Part shown: in pieces, positions 33,874 to 45,246 of the stretch
Layout of the letters: every line of letters starts with the position of its first letter
How positions within the stretch are numbered: the first letter of the stretch is position 1
Assembly: GCA_002964805.2 (NCBI GenBank)
Contig: PUDQ02000003.1
Span: forward strand, 1,302,001-1,366,000
Reading direction: 5' to 3'
Source of the DNA: Trametes villosa
Taxonomy: Eukaryota; Basidiomycota; Agaricomycetes; Polyporales; Polyporaceae
Length of the DNA stretch: 64,000 nt
The notes under the pieces: generated by a model
The model's database searches: none
Told to the model about the DNA's origin: nothing
What the model saw: the letters and a program-made list of their open reading frames with translations, nothing else
Position numbers and translations under genes: made by a program

Positions 33874-34323
33874 ATGTATCATACACCTAACGCCACCACT
33901 GCTTCCGGCCCCGCGAGGCGCGTCGTGCGTCTCGGGAGAACCACCGGAGCCATGAGCTCCGAGCTCGTCAAGGCGCCTCTCTATGTCGAACAGGGTGCTT
34001 CTTCGACTAGCGGTACGCCCTTGTGTCTATTGCTTTACGGCCTCAGTGCTGAACCCGGAGGCAGGGCCCCCGAGCAGATGGCTTCTCTGTCAAGCAAGGT
34101 TGCGGCATGCGCATGTCTCTGTGAGCTGTCCTTGTCCACCTCCTGCTATGGTAGCCGCAGACATCAGCGGCAACACGGCGCCTGGGGGCGCTTTAAGAAG
34201 CGTTATGGGCGGCTTGTGTGGTTTTATGCCGCAAGTTCTTACTGCGACCGCTCTCGAGGCCGCTCTGAAGTCCTCGTAGAGCGGGCTTGTGCGTCCGGCA
34301 AGGTGGGCGTAGGGTTACTGTAG
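33874..34323 (+). CDS. Hypothetical small protein, weak
   Basis: An open frame of about 149 codons begins MYHTPNATTASGPARRVVRL. A 56-nt GT-AG interval near 34,099-34,154 could be an intron, joining to an Ala/Gly-rich tail (SGNTAPGGALRSVMGG). No family recognised. It may be spurious. Confidence 0.25.
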   Translation: MYHTPNATTASGPARRVVRLGRTTGAMSSELVKAPLYVEQGASSTSGTPLCLLLYGLSAEPGGRAPEQMASLSSKVAACACLCELSLSTSCYGSRRHQRQHGAWGRFKKRYGRLVWFYAASSYCDRSRGRSEVLVERACASGKVGVGLL

Positions 34324-34438
34324 ACGACGATGCGGTAAACGTAGAGGCTTTGAGCCGGCTTCACGCCGCGGGCGAGCCGCATACAGCGGCAGTAGGTGCT
34401 GTGACTAAGATCGCAGAGCTCCAACGCCTCTCCGAGCG

Positions 34439-34446
34439 GTATAAAA
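34439..34446 (+). promoter_or_regulatory. TATA box of the first Kre9-like gene
   Basis: TATAAAAG lies 90 bp before the ATG. Equivalent TATA-like sites precede other plus-strand copies at 35,960 (TATAAGAG), 40,169 (TATAAGG), 43,886 (TATAAAG), 45,151 (TATAAGA), 46,740 (TATATT) and 48,242 (TATAAAGG). They are 73-96 bp from their starts. The uniform spacing supports the start codons chosen. Confidence 0.65.
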
Positions 34447-34528
34447 GAGGTGATCAAGCACTCTAGTCGTCCTCGTCGACTCCTCTCAGTCGCTCACCCA
34501 CCTTCAGATACACTCGCAGAACCGTTAT

Positions 34529-35260
34529 ATGATGCTGTCCAAGACCTTCGCCGTTGTCGTCGCGCTCGCTGCGTCTGCGCTCGCCGGAAATGTCTTCGTG
34601 TTCAACACCCCGTAGGCGTGCCTCGTCGTCACCCTGGCGCACTATCTGACGTCTCGTACTCGTAGGGCCGAGGTTAAACAGTGCGTGCCGACGCTCCTCA
34701 CCTGGGAGGGTGGTGAGGGTGAGTCTCTATCGTAGTATGTTTCTTCTATGTCATCAGCTCATGCTTGTTTCTACAGGCCCCTTCTTCTTGGTACGCCCTC
34801 CGTACCCGCCTGCACCAGTATCGATAGCCGCTAACTCCCGAGGGTTACACACCAACAGGAGTAAGGCACTTCCATACCTTCTACACGCAGCATCCTTATG
34901 AACTCCCGCTCACCGCGCGCACGACAGGGTGGAATCCGGCGGTAACCGCGAGACGATAGAGCAGTTCGCGGGCATCCCCGCGGGCTCGACTGACTTCCTT
35001 TGGCCGTCGAACGTTTATGCCCGTATGTCCCTCTTTTTGCGCCCTCTCGTGCACTGCCAACCTGTAAATCGTGGTTGACGTCGTGCGCTCGCACATATAG
35101 GCACGCTGGTCAGCTTCGCGCTGACCGACTCCCTTGGCGAGGTTGCTCTGACGAGCTTCGTGCTCGTGCAGCCTGGCAGTGAGTCTGCTGTACGCGTTGG
35201 GGTGCAAGGCGTATGCTGACACGAAGGCGCGTTGTAGACGATGACTGCGTCCTGGTTTGA
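34529..35260 (+). CDS. Kre9/Knh1-like small secreted protein, copy 1
   Basis: The spliced product is about 120 residues. It has a signal peptide (MMLSKTFAVVVALAASALAG), the first Cys in EVKQCVPTLLTWEGGEGPFF, the core ESGGNRETIEQFAGIPAG, the strand GTLVSFALTDSLGE, and a C-terminal DDCVLV. Two Cys, one at each end of the mature domain, could form a disulphide. The fold matches the Kre9/Knh1 N-terminal domain found in fungal cell-wall proteins. There is no Ser/Thr tail or GPI signal, so it is probably a free wall or extracellular protein. The model needs a 2-nt exon (GA, 34,859-34,860). Two ATGs are adjacent in frame. Confidence 0.82.
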
Positions 35261-36051
35261 GGGGGTTACAGCGCGAGTGCGGACGTACTTCGCATGAATC
35301 GAGGCTGAAGGGGAATATGTGTGTCGCTTAGGAAATGGTTGTATCACGCTTGCATCTCTGTCTTTGGTGCGATTGAAAGGGACGGGAGTTCACGAGCTCA
35401 GCTACGATGTCTGAGTCGTGCTTGAATGCGGTCGCGTCCGACTTAGTCGTGTCTGCGTCTCCCACACGATTCTCTACGCTGACTACTCAAATAAAATATT
35501 CCTAGATGCGCTGAGCGGGGAGGTACGTCTCAACCTCGACTCGGAGCCGAGAGTGTCGTACACAGCGCTGGTCTATGACTCACCTCCCGCGGCCTCGCCC
35601 TACAGGACGCGGTATTGCGCCGATGGACCGGAGCAAAGCCACGCACCCGACGCTCCTTTCGCGCAGCTTCTTGAGCGGTACGCTCTTTCGTCTCGCGGCT
35701 GTCATGTCTAGCGCTGAATTACGCTACAGGCTGTGCCTATAACTGAGCGAGAACTTGATCGTCGACGATGCGATCACGTCTCTGGCCTGTGTACGCGAGA
35801 ATGTCGGGCACGCCGTCGCTGTCAGCGGGGAGTGCAATGAGACCGTGTCGCTTTGGGCTGCAGCGGCGCCGACGCTCCCGGCCCCGTGCCTCATGATTCC
35901 GGCTAAGTATTGGTAGGAAGCATTAACCGATCGCGCAGCTTGACACGTCTACAGGGTGGTATAAGAGGAGCAGACACAGGGCGTACAGTCCTCACTCGTC
36001 GTCTCCGTCGAGCAATCTCACCACCCATCCCTACACAAACCTAGCACAACG
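35261..36051. other. Intergenic, TATA at 35,960
   Basis: A 97-codon frame at 35,418-35,711 (EVRLNLDSEPRVSYTALVYD) is not recognised. Otherwise nothing is supported apart from TATAAGAG 92 bp before the next gene. Confidence 0.4.
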
Positions 36052-36776
36052 ATGTTTTCGAAGGCACTCATCGCGGCTGTGGCTCTCGCCGGATCCGTCA
36101 TCGCTGCGGCGGAGCCGCCGCAGCTCATCTTCCCGTGAGCATTCAGGTTTTTGTTCTGGTACTGTTTCTGAAGGCCTTTCTTTCTAGTCCGAGCTCTCCT
36201 CAGTGCGTGCCGACTCTCATCCAGTGGGAGGGTGGTCAGGGTGAGTATATCCCGTCGAATACCTGGTAGAATTCGACGCTGATCGGACGCCGGATTCCTA
36301 TTGCAGGCCCGTATACCTTCGTATGTTCCTCGCTCCTTTCTCCCGTAAGAACTTAACTGAAGTTCCCATGCGGCGGTCGTCCTCTTATAGGGGTACGTCA
36401 TGTTGCCCGTGCTCGTCCTACTTCGCAGCGAACAGTATGCTCATCAACAACATGTTTGACAGAATCACGCGAGGCCAAAACCGCGTGCCAGTCGAAGAGT
36501 TCCCGAACATACCCGCCGGGACGACCCAGTTCACCTGGCAGGTGAACCTCAAGGAAGGTGAGTCATGCCTTCCGCATCTTTCGCATAACCGCTGTTAATA
36601 TCCCGCCATGTAGGCACGGCATTCGCTTACACCCTTGTTGACTCCACCGGCGCATCCACCGCCAGCCCGCTGTTCAGCATCCAGCCCGGAAGTGAGTCTA
36701 TCTCTCTCGTAAGGCGCAGAGCTGCCGCTGACGTGCACTATGTGTCGCAGACGACAACTGCGTTCTCCTTCCTTGA
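36052..36776 (+). CDS. Kre9/Knh1-like small secreted protein, copy 2
   Basis: Signal peptide MFSKALIAAVALAGSVIAAA, then PQCVPTLIQWEGGQGPYTF, a longer core (MLINNMFDRITRGQNRVPVE, EEFPNIPAGTTQFTWQVNL), GTAFAYTLVDSTGASTASPL, FSIQPG and a terminal NDNCVLLP. The 2-nt exon is GG at 36,391-36,392. The core exon is joined to the AG at 36,431-36,432, because the nearer CGCAG acceptor gives an early stop. Six introns, all GT-AG. The closest neighbour in sequence is copy 1, and both have the same exon layout. Confidence 0.8.
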
Positions 36777-37268
36777 GCGCGCTACGAGGCGAAGACGGGC
36801 GTATGCACGCGATAGTAGTTGCAGGGGTTTTTCTCGAGACTTGGGATATGTTCACTCTGTCGTCCGGGCTGCCTTGAATATACATTCTCGGGTGTTTCAA
36901 TTAAACGAGTTGAGCAGTGACCTTGTGCTACGAGACGAAGACCAACACCAGCCCCGCAAAACAACGCTTCAATATCACGTACTCATCCGCGTTTCTGCGA
37001 ACCGTTGTATCCATCATATCTGCCGAGTCGTGTCCTACGCTTTCGTACGATGTATGCCACATCTTACCAGTTTATCCGCTCCACTGCTGAGCAAGGCGAC
37101 GCGTCGCAGGAGCGCATCCGCCAGTCCTTCAAGCTGTCTGGATAGGGTCTCGCAGTGCGGGTACCGGCCCGTCGCTCCGTTGGCTTGTCGGAACGGCTGG
37201 ATACTCCGGGCGGGGGGGACACGCTACCCCCTCGATTGGGAAGCCTACCGAGAGCGTTGCGGTACCGT
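36777..37268. other. Intergenic, no gene recognised
   Basis: Frames across this interval have no recognisable domain and run into repeat R1. Confidence 0.4.
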
Positions 37269-38232
37269 CAGCCTCTTCCGGCACGACTTCGGCGTCGGCG
37301 AGGCTTGTTCGCTTCGCGCAACATCGCGGTCACGTGCTCACGCGTGACGCGTGTTTGGCGCGCTTTGGCGCCCGAGGCTGACCGCGGCTGACGCGCTGAC
37401 GGTTCGAATCTCTGCCGTCGCTCGACATACAAAGTCCCGCTCCTCCGCTCGACTGCTCCTCCCTCCTTACCATCATCTCCTGCTTCGCTCTCCCTGCACT
37501 GTATGCCTGCAGTCCTCCGCTATGTCTACCAGTCTGCCTTCGGATGACTCTCTACTCTCGCCTCAAGGTAAGCTACTCCCTCACGGTCGTCTACAAATTA
37601 CTCACACCCTTCTGGTTCATAGATGGTCCTGTCCCTGGTAAGTCCCCTCCTTCATCTTTCTTTCTTTTTCTCTTTCTCGTGGGGCCTGCGCCCACTTTCT
37701 TGCGCATCAGGCCACATCTATCCCTGTGTGCACGCCGGACATCCGGGATTCCAGGGCACCGCCCTAGTGGTTTTGTACGAGGACGGCAGGGAGCGATCTA
37801 CCCGCACCAGACCACCGTGTGCGCCCGCGGTGGCGGTCCAGGGTCAATCGCATCCGCCTGAGCGTACGAGACCGCTCACAGGAGCAGCACAATCTGCAGC
37901 ACACCAGCGGTGCCGCGATCCTCTTGTCTGCAGCGAGGGGCTCGCCGGCATCTCTAACCTGCTGCATTTTGATGCGCCCTGTCCGGTGTCTGTGGAGTCC
38001 TGTGGTGTTATCCGGCAGTGCTAATGGGGGTGGTGCTGCCTGATGTGCTAGCGGGAGAGGAAGGTGGGGAAATTGGCCCTGCCTTCCTCTTTCGCTACCT
38101 TTTTTCTCTCGAGGGGGGGCGGGTTGCGCGTTTGCGCGATCCGTCCCGGCGCAGACCTTTCCGTGGTCCTCGGGATAAGTACCCCTCCCTCGCGGGAGGG
38201 GGAAACCAGCATGCGCCTAAGCTTCTTTCTCC
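37269..38232 (+). repeat. Repeat R1, copy 1 (about 0.96 kb)
   Basis: Runs from CAGCCTCTTCCGGCACGACT to ATGCGCCTAAGCTTCTTTC. It is nearly the same along its length as 50,718-51,680, and inverted as 53,970-54,919. All contain ATGTCTACC(A/G)GTCTGCCTTC, a CACTTTCTTGCGCATCAGGC block and CGTGGTCCTCGGGATAAGTA. Each copy has an open frame of 131-138 codons (HAGHPGFQGTA, EDGRERSTRT, GLAGISNLLHFDAPCP). Splice-like signals follow the first ATG. It is either a non-autonomous mobile repeat or part of a larger one; no transposase or reverse transcriptase is visible. Confidence 0.85.
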
Positions 38233-38432
38233 CCCATCCTTGGTTACGACTTTAGGTCTCGAAAACAGGCTACAGGGCGCCCCGGCATCTTCGCGCTGTG
38301 CGGCGTTTACCCGCTCAGTGGTTCGCTCCGACATAGTCGTCTCGGCTCGTCTGAGAAACCCAATACTCCCCGACGCTGAGTCTCTTTCCTCTGTCACCTC
38401 TGACTCTCATATACTGACCTACACGCGCTAGC

Positions 38433-39055
38433 CAAGCTAGACATGGGCCCGCAGACGGATGCCCGGCCGGACTCCTCCCATAACGAGCAGCCGGACGGCG
38501 CAGCCACGTGCGCGCCCGGGGCTCACTCTCTAGGCGCCCACCCACGACGCGCCTCTTTTCTCGACGTCGCCTCGCTCGCTGCTCTCTCGCTTGTCTCTGC
38601 TCTCTACACTGGCTGGCTGCCTTGTTGCGCTGCTGCTGGGGACACTGCTCTAGGGCTACTAGTTACTCGTTGCCCTCAGCTGAACGCGTCTCAATGCTTG
38701 CACTCCCCTTGTCTGCGCCGTGCGTCTCTGTCGTATGTGAACGCGTTGCGCAGGCATCTGACCTCCGTCTATCCCTCACCAACGGGCCCGGTTCTCTTCC
38801 GTTGTCAACTGGATGGCTACGGTCACGGACCCGTCAACCGCGACGGACAGCCAACTACTCGCGCTCAGGGTCGGCCCCTCCACGAGCTTCAAAGTCTGGC
38901 AGTAACTCCTTTGTGCATTCTCCGGCACCGCTCGCGTCACTACGACGTCCTCTGCGGCGCAACTTGTTTCCGCTGATCCCAGCCAAACGCCATCCAATCT
39001 GGGTCAAACACGCGCGGGCCAAGCGGATGGGCCGGGAGAGGACAGAGGTCCCATA
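38433..39055 (+). repeat. R1-associated downstream module, copy A
   Basis: Starts near MGPQTDARPDSSHNEQPDGA and includes a hydrophobic stretch (DVASLAALSLVSALYTGWLP). The minus strand at 53,520-53,831 begins MGSPTEARPDCSHNGRPNGA and is the matching module of R1 copy 3. Parts recur at 41,450-41,960. This extends the R1 unit to at least about 1.7 kb in some copies. Confidence 0.6.
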
Positions 39056-39109
39056 GGTGCGTCATTTCTCCGCGGACAGTGCCAATGAACCGCCCGGCAG
39101 CCCACTAAC

Positions 39110-39586
39110 ATGCAACCTCGCAGACCGGCACGGTGTCCCTGTCCCACGACGGTACAGTCATTCCTCCGGAAGGCGTCCACTCTCCGCGTCAGGACCCCCT
39201 TGCCGGAAAACGAAGATGCACTTCCACCCCGGGTAGTGAACGGCACCGTCTCTGCTGCTGGCCCAATCTCGTCGTTGAACGCAAGGGTTGCGGTCGCGAC
39301 CACCCAACAGTCGTCGATAGCTGTGCACAAACGCAAGTACGGGAAGGAGAAGTCCTGGGACGTACCGCGCTTGACAGTCGACAGTCATCTGCCAGTCGAA
39401 GGGGTTTGTGAACTCTTGGGTCGGCGCACGGTCTCTCAGGACTCTGCTGGACGCGAGGTGAGTGCATATATGCGGGCCGCTCTGCGCGAGCTCATCGCGG
39501 CCGGGCGAACGAACGCAGATACCAGTGAATATGCCAGCCACGATGGCGATTAGACAGATGGCGTGTGAGGAAGAAGAGTCCTGCAC
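39110..39586 (-). pseudogene. Degenerate Kre9-like gene, minus strand (psi-1)
   Basis: Minus-strand exon remnants align with the 48,315 gene. VLRDRAPTQEFTNPFDWQMT corresponds to VLEDGAPIQEFGGLPSTQHS. TATLAFNDEIGPAAETVPF corresponds to TLALNDETGATAVTAPF. NDCTVVG corresponds to DNCTVVG. The stop after VVG is lost (GGACAG), the signal-peptide exon is unclear, and splice sites are partly missing. Its orientation is opposite to the neighbouring intact genes. Confidence 0.7.
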
Positions 39587-40253
39587 GCTGGCCGCATGGC
39601 CGCGTATGCGTCAACTATATGCCGTTCTCGGTGATTAACGCGTCCTTGCGCTCTCGGCGGGTCAAACGCATCGTGGTGAGCTTCTGGCGTTTCTTTCAAC
39701 ACCAGGTGAAGCGCGTACTCATGAATTGTTGGTAGTAACATCCACGCGAGCGCGGGCGAGGCGAGGCATGCGCAGCAGCTGTCGCCGTCCATATACAGGC
39801 GGAACGAACGTGTCGGAAACCTATCTCCTGATGCCAGAGATGCCTCGTAGGTTCAGCTCGTCGCTACCCATGTTGTGATTGACGGTGTGCTATTTTCTAT
39901 GCATCAGACTACGACAACAGAACGTCGAAAGCTTAATGGATGCAATATGCATGGGCGGCGCAAGCTGCGAGCAGTACACCATGTCCAATACCTTGCGGAT
40001 GCAATCCATTATGCCAGTTACTCAACCGGCGTGACGACACTCCGCTGGCCTGCAGCAGTTCGCAGTCAACTTCGTCTGCGCACAAGTCGCGGATGACGGT
40101 GTACACTGGGTTATGTTACCAGGGTGGCTTTGTCTGCGCGCACAGCGCTTGAAGCTTAATTGCATGATATAAGGAGGAGAGGATACGGTACGCCCCTCGC
40201 CCCCATTGAATCCCCACAGTTCAACTCATCCTCCCTCGTCTACTCGGTATAGC
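39587..40253. other. Intergenic region of duplicated unit A
   Basis: Non-coding. Sequence from about 39,910 onwards, including the TATA at 40,169, is similar to 43,650-43,970, showing that the promoter was duplicated with the gene. Confidence 0.55.
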
Positions 40254-40967
40254 ATGTCCTTCAAGCTCTCGATCCTTACCCTCGCGCTGGCTCTCTCGGT
40301 CGTCGCAGCAGCCCCACCGCTCATTGACACTCCGTGAGTACCCCCTACATTCGCTGGAAAACAGTGCTATAACATACTGCCTCATGAGTGCCGGCGCTGA
40401 GCAATGCAAGCCCACGCTGATCGAGTGGACTGGCGGAAAGGGTAAGTGCATGAAACAGACTATCTCAGTATCCTCCGGAAGCTAACCTCGCACCAACTAT
40501 CTCACAGGGCCCTTCTCTCTTGTAAGTCCCCCATAGCGCATATCTGTTGTACGATACACTGACGTTCGCGCTGGGTAGGGGTGAGTCCCGCGACTTCGTG
40601 CGTTTGCCACCTACGCTTCATAGCTCCGAACCCGCAGGATCTTCGACGGTGGCGACGTTAACGGCGCCGCCTTAGAGGAGTTCGGTAATCTCCCGGCTGA
40701 CCGGACCTCCTTCGCTTGGGACACGAACGTTCGTGCTGGTGCGTCACACCGCTCTCGAACCTTGCACGTTTGCGTGCGACGTCCCGTCCTGATCTGCCGA
40801 TATGCAGGCAAGTCGGTCGCTCTGAAGCTCGTCGACTCCACGGGGGCTATTGCGCAGAGCGCCCCGTTCATCATCCAGCCTGGATGTGAGTACGCCCGGT
40901 TTACAACGAGTATGTGTTTTTCTGATGCTATGGATGATTGACAGCGGACGACTGCAAGCTCGTCTGA
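40254..40967 (+). CDS. Kre9/Knh1-like small secreted protein, copy 3
   Basis: Signal peptide MSFKLSILTLALALSVVAAA, then AEQCKPTLIEWTGGKGPFSL, IFDGGDVNGAALEEFGNLPA, TSFAWDTNVRAG, SVALKLVDSTGAIAQSAPFI and SDDCKLV. The 2-nt exon is GG at 40,579-40,580. Without it the two flanking exons are out of phase. Closest paralogue: the 43,971 gene, its partner in the segmental duplication. Confidence 0.83.
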
Positions 40968-41449
40968 GTTAGCTTAGAGGGCATCAAGTGTTGCTATCCA
41001 TGCCGCCTCCCCTTCCACTTGCTATACGCACATCGGGGTCTTGTGCATGCTGTACATCGCTGTGATGACTATCAAATAGACGAGTACAGACGTACATATC
41101 CTCATGCTCATGGTTCACCACCTCTCATTTTCTTGCTTGTGTGCGAGTTACTCCACAACACTATTTATTTTCCAGCCGCGCAAGGCGACGCGCCGCCTCA
41201 GCTCAAAGCAATGGGAAATTTACGCGCCCGGGGGGTCCGCCAGCAGTAAGATACTCGGAGGCGAGTCCGCTGTGAGTGAGGGTGAGGTGAGGTGAGGCCG
41301 GTGAGCTCTCTGCGAGGGGGTCGGAGTGTGAAAGCAAAATGAAAGCGAAGTGAAGTGAAGTTACAGTCAGGGCCTTGCGTATAGTAACGTTTAACATGAA
41401 AAGCTAACAAAAGTGAGCGCGTCAAGTAACTGTATATTTCCTCGCTTTC
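40968..41449. other. Intergenic between duplicated units
   Basis: Contains a GTGAG-rich simple stretch near 41,270-41,300 and GTGAAGTGAAG near 41,349-41,360. No gene. Confidence 0.45.
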
Positions 41450-41960
41450 AGGCTATCCGTCTTGGCGCCCATGCACGACGCGTCTCTGTCGGGCGTCGAC
41501 TCAGTGCTCGTTGTTTCTCTCCTTGTCTCTACTCTCATGATTCTGCTCTGGCTGGGTGCTACGCGCTTCCACTGCTCGGAAGAGCTCAGGGCCTGTGTAC
41601 TCGCTTGACGCGTCTCGCTGTGTGCTCAGGCGTTGACTCGAACACACTGGCTCGTGTCGTTTTTCCGAGAGGCTTCGTCACCTGGAGATGCCGCTCATAC
41701 ATCTCTCTTGCCGGTTGAACGGCTACCGTCCAGGGCTCGTCCAGGGCCACCAACAGACAACTGTCTCGGCTTGGCCCTCAGTCGGCTCGCAAGTCTGGCA
41801 TCAGAAACCCTGGCGTGTTCTATAGTACTACCGGCATCCCTTCTGCGAACTCTGCGGCATGGCTCGCCATCGCTGTTCCCAGCGAAAGGTCTTCCACCTT
41901 CCCTCAAATGCGTCTTCCACCTTCCCTCAAATGCGTGCGGGCCGATCAGCCAGGACGGAG
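41450..41960 (+). repeat. R1-associated downstream module, copy B
   Basis: Shares GGCGCCCA-C-CACGACGCG-like and later segments with 38,530-38,700. A GVDSNTLARV frame here resembles GVDSNILARV on the minus strand at about 53,530-53,580. An 18-21 bp segment (CTTCCACCTTCCCTCAAATG) is repeated in tandem at about 41,891-41,932. Confidence 0.55.
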
Positions 41961-41969
41961 GACGAAGGG

Positions 41970-42450
41970 TACATAGGTGCGCCAGTCTTCTGCAGATAGT
42001 GTCGATGAACCGCCCGGAAGCTCCGCTGACATCCAGTCACTCAGGCTGGCACGGCGTTCTCAGCCACCGCACCAACGAAGACGCGCTTCAGAGCTGGGTA
42101 GTGAACAGCGACGTCTCGGCTGTTGCCCTGGCCCCGTGGCTGAACGCGAGAGCTGCGTTTGCACCTGACCGATAGCCTTTAGCGACAATGCAGGGACGTA
42201 CCACGCTTGACGTCTACCTACCAGGCGAAACAGCCCGCCGAAATCATGGACCGGCGCGTTGTCTTTTAGGTTTGGGGCAAGAGGTCATGAGGTGTGTTCA
42301 TATATGCGGGCTTATCTGCGGAGGCTCACCGATGCGGGCGAACGAACGCAGGATTAAGCGATTATGCCAGTCGACATGACGAGGGCGCCGTGCGAAGAAG
42401 AATCTCGCATGCTGATCGCATGTTCGAGAGTATGTCAACCATATGCGAGC
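41970..42450 (-). pseudogene. Degenerate Kre9-like gene, minus strand (psi-2)
   Basis: The duplicate of psi-1. Shared landmarks include GTCGATGAACCGCCCGGAAG, GCGGGCGAACGAACGCAG and CATATATGCGGGC. Only fragments of the ATAETSLFTTQ strand remain and the coding frame is destroyed. It is more decayed than psi-1. Confidence 0.6.
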
Positions 42451-43649
42451 GCAAAGGACTTCAACGCGTACTAGAACCGCCTTCCCAAGTGAGCAGCGTA
42501 CCCCTACACTACCGTCCCATCGCGTTGTCGGCGAGTCGAATGTAGCGAGGTGAGCGTCAGCGTCCTCTCGCACACCAAATGAAGCACGTACTCACGGTCT
42601 GCCCGCAGTGCTGCCTCACAGGAGGGCGGGAGTGCCTGTACAGACGAAAGTCCAACTCGCAAGCGTACCCAACCAGCTATCAACCGTCAACCTTCGCCCC
42701 AAACGTCACTCAGGCAATGGGCGTTCGGCATCGACGCTGTCTTCCGGCAGGAGGCTTCATCTTAGGAGACCGGCGGCGCCCACCTGCCGTTGACGAGCCG
42801 TGAACCTTCCTGCAGCGCAAGCGCCGCCCGATGCCTGCCGACCTGGACCGGAGACACTGGTGAGCGCCGTTTGGAGACGTGGCGTTTGTGTGCGATGCTT
42901 GCTAGCAGTACACTCATCTCCGTTCAACCTGGCGGGTCAATCGCTGTAGATGAAGGCCACATGATATGGCGCATATTCTCTTCCTCGCAGACGACCGCAT
43001 TCTGTTCATTGCCAAATGCGACGTCCTCTGCGTTCATCCCATGAACGCCTACTCCCGGGGCTGGGGACTTCGCGCTCGGCAAGACGACCTGTGGCGGCTC
43101 GCCATGTCACTGGTCTCTCCATCGCGCGCGATCTGGTCCTCGCGCGCATGGATACATTGCGCAACGGATCGCGGAAGCTGCCACGGGAGGAGACTATTTA
43201 TCTCCTGCGCTGCCGAATTTTCCCAACGCTGTCAGGATGGAGTGGTGCTCCGCGGCGCGCACTCGGGTGGCAGCAGCGGTCGCGCCTCTGTTCACCATGA
43301 GACCCGATCCTACTCCCCTTGCCGTCAACATCTGCATATTCCGCATTCGCCTAACGGCGCCCTCACCTAGACGGCCGTGTATCAAGTAGCGCTCACGTCC
43401 ACTATCGATAATACGATACGGATTCGACTCCAGGGCAGAGCTTTCAAAGGGCCGTCTTCATGACTTTAACGTTCGACGCTTCGGGCTCGGAGGTTCCACG
43501 ACACTTCGGGGAAACGTGAAGCATGATGCATTACCATGGTACGTCTCAGCTATACGGGTAGGGAGTCTAACTGATCACGCAGAAGATGCCGCACCTTGGC
43601 TGAAGCCACTGCGATACTCTGCCGACGGCGTGGCGCCTGCCGTAGAGCG
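42451..43649. other. Unit-B-specific insert and intergenic region
   Basis: About 0.8 kb here has no counterpart in unit A, so the spacing between psi-copy and intact gene is larger in unit B. No gene recognised. Confidence 0.4.
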
Positions 43650-43970
43650 CGGCCGCAACAGTAGAACACCGAAAGCCTAATGGACGCAGTCTGCATTGAC
43701 AGCGCAAACTGTGAGCGATGCCCCACCTCCGACGTCTCAACGTGACAGCACTCCGCTAGAACATCGCAGTTCGCAGTCCACTGTGTCTGCGCATGAGCTA
43801 CGTATGACGGTGTATACTAGTACTATTGTTTGTACCACCAAGGCGGTTCGTCTACGCGAACGGCGCCAGAAGTTAAACAGCACGTTATAAAGGGAGACGA
43901 CACGGTACGCCTCTTGCCCTCATCAAACCCCCACAATCCAACTCATCCCCCCACGTCAACTCAATACAGC

Positions 43971-44681
43971 ATGTTCTCTAAGCTCTCTACACTCTCCCTT
44001 GCTTTGGCTCTCTCGGCCGTTGCAGCGGCCCCGCTGGAAATTGACACTCCGTGAGTCCCAACTGCATTCTTTGAAAACCGGCGCTATAATTCGTACGTTA
44101 TGAGTGCCCGAGCTGCACAATGCGAGACCACACTGGTCGTGTGGTCCGGCGGCATTGGTGAGTGCATTTAAATTGGGATGTGGATTTCCTCCGGAACCTA
44201 AAATATCGTTGACTATCTCATAGGGCCCTACACCCTTGTAAGTCATTCGTAGCCCATCTCCGTTCTACGAGCTCACTAAAATCTGTGCTGTGCAGGAGTA
44301 AGTCCCGCAATCAGTGTGTTCGCTAGCTACGCTTCATGGTTCCGAACCCGCAGGGTCTTCGACAGTCGCAGCACTGGCGGGCTCCCCCTGGAAACGTTTT
44401 TGAATCTCGATGACACCGCGATGACTTGGAGCACGAACATACATGCTGGTGCGTTACGTCCCTCTGATCTCTCTCACACTCCGCACGTTTGCATGCGAAG
44501 TCCCGTCTAACCTGCCGATGTACAGGCACGCCGGTCACCCTCGAAATCATCGATTCAACGAAGGCTACCGCCTTCAGCGCTCCGTTCACCATCCAGCCTG
44601 GATGTGAGTACACTCTATGTACGACGAGTATGTTGCTAATACAGTGAATGCTCGACAGCGGACGATTGCGAGCTCGACTGA
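43971..44681 (+). CDS. Kre9/Knh1-like small secreted protein, copy 4
   Basis: Signal peptide MFSKLSTLSLALALSAVAAA, then AAQCETTLVVWSGGIGPYTL, VFDSRSTGGLPLETFLNLDD, MTWSTNIHAGTPVTLEIIDS, then TKATAFSAPFTIQPG and SDDCELD. The 2-nt exon is GA at 44,296-44,297. The upstream 280 bp and gene body pair with copy 3. Amino-acid differences are spread along the mature domain, so the duplicates have diverged while both stayed open. Confidence 0.83.
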
Positions 44682-45246
44682 TGTGGCCTGGGAGCCTGGG
44701 GCGTCCCGGAGACAGTCTGAGTGAGAATCAAGTGTTGTTCTCAATGCTGCTTCTCGTTCCACCTCTCTCCCGCTACGTATACGCACCTCTAGGTCGTACA
44801 TCGCTGTACTGACTATCAGATAGCCGAACTCAGAGATCCGTCCCATGCACAAGTTTTACGTGCTTTCCCGCCCCGGCCACTACATCCCACCAGCTGTGCT
44901 CGGCGCCGTGCAATGTGGATCCACACGTACGATAGTGCCGCCATTGCATCGCGCAACGCAACACGACTCCGATGCATAGAAAACACGGGCGAGGCGAGCC
45001 GTTTCCCCGCTTTGATCGCTCGCCGGCGGCAGGCGGTGCTCGCGGTGGTCTAAAATCCAGTGCGCATTCGTGCCCCATCGGACAATTCGGGCGGGCATGC
45101 TTGCCCGCTTGTGCTGCGAGCGCGCGCGGCGCTCGATGCTCCCGCACGAGTATAAGATCGGACTGTCAGTGTACGGCGGTACTTATCGGCTCTAACATCC
45201 GACTTCCTTCTCAGTTCATTCAGTAACGCCACACAAGACGTACAAG
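44682..45246. other. Intergenic, TATA at 45,151
   Basis: No gene recognised. TATAAGA lies 96 bp before the next start. Confidence 0.45.
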
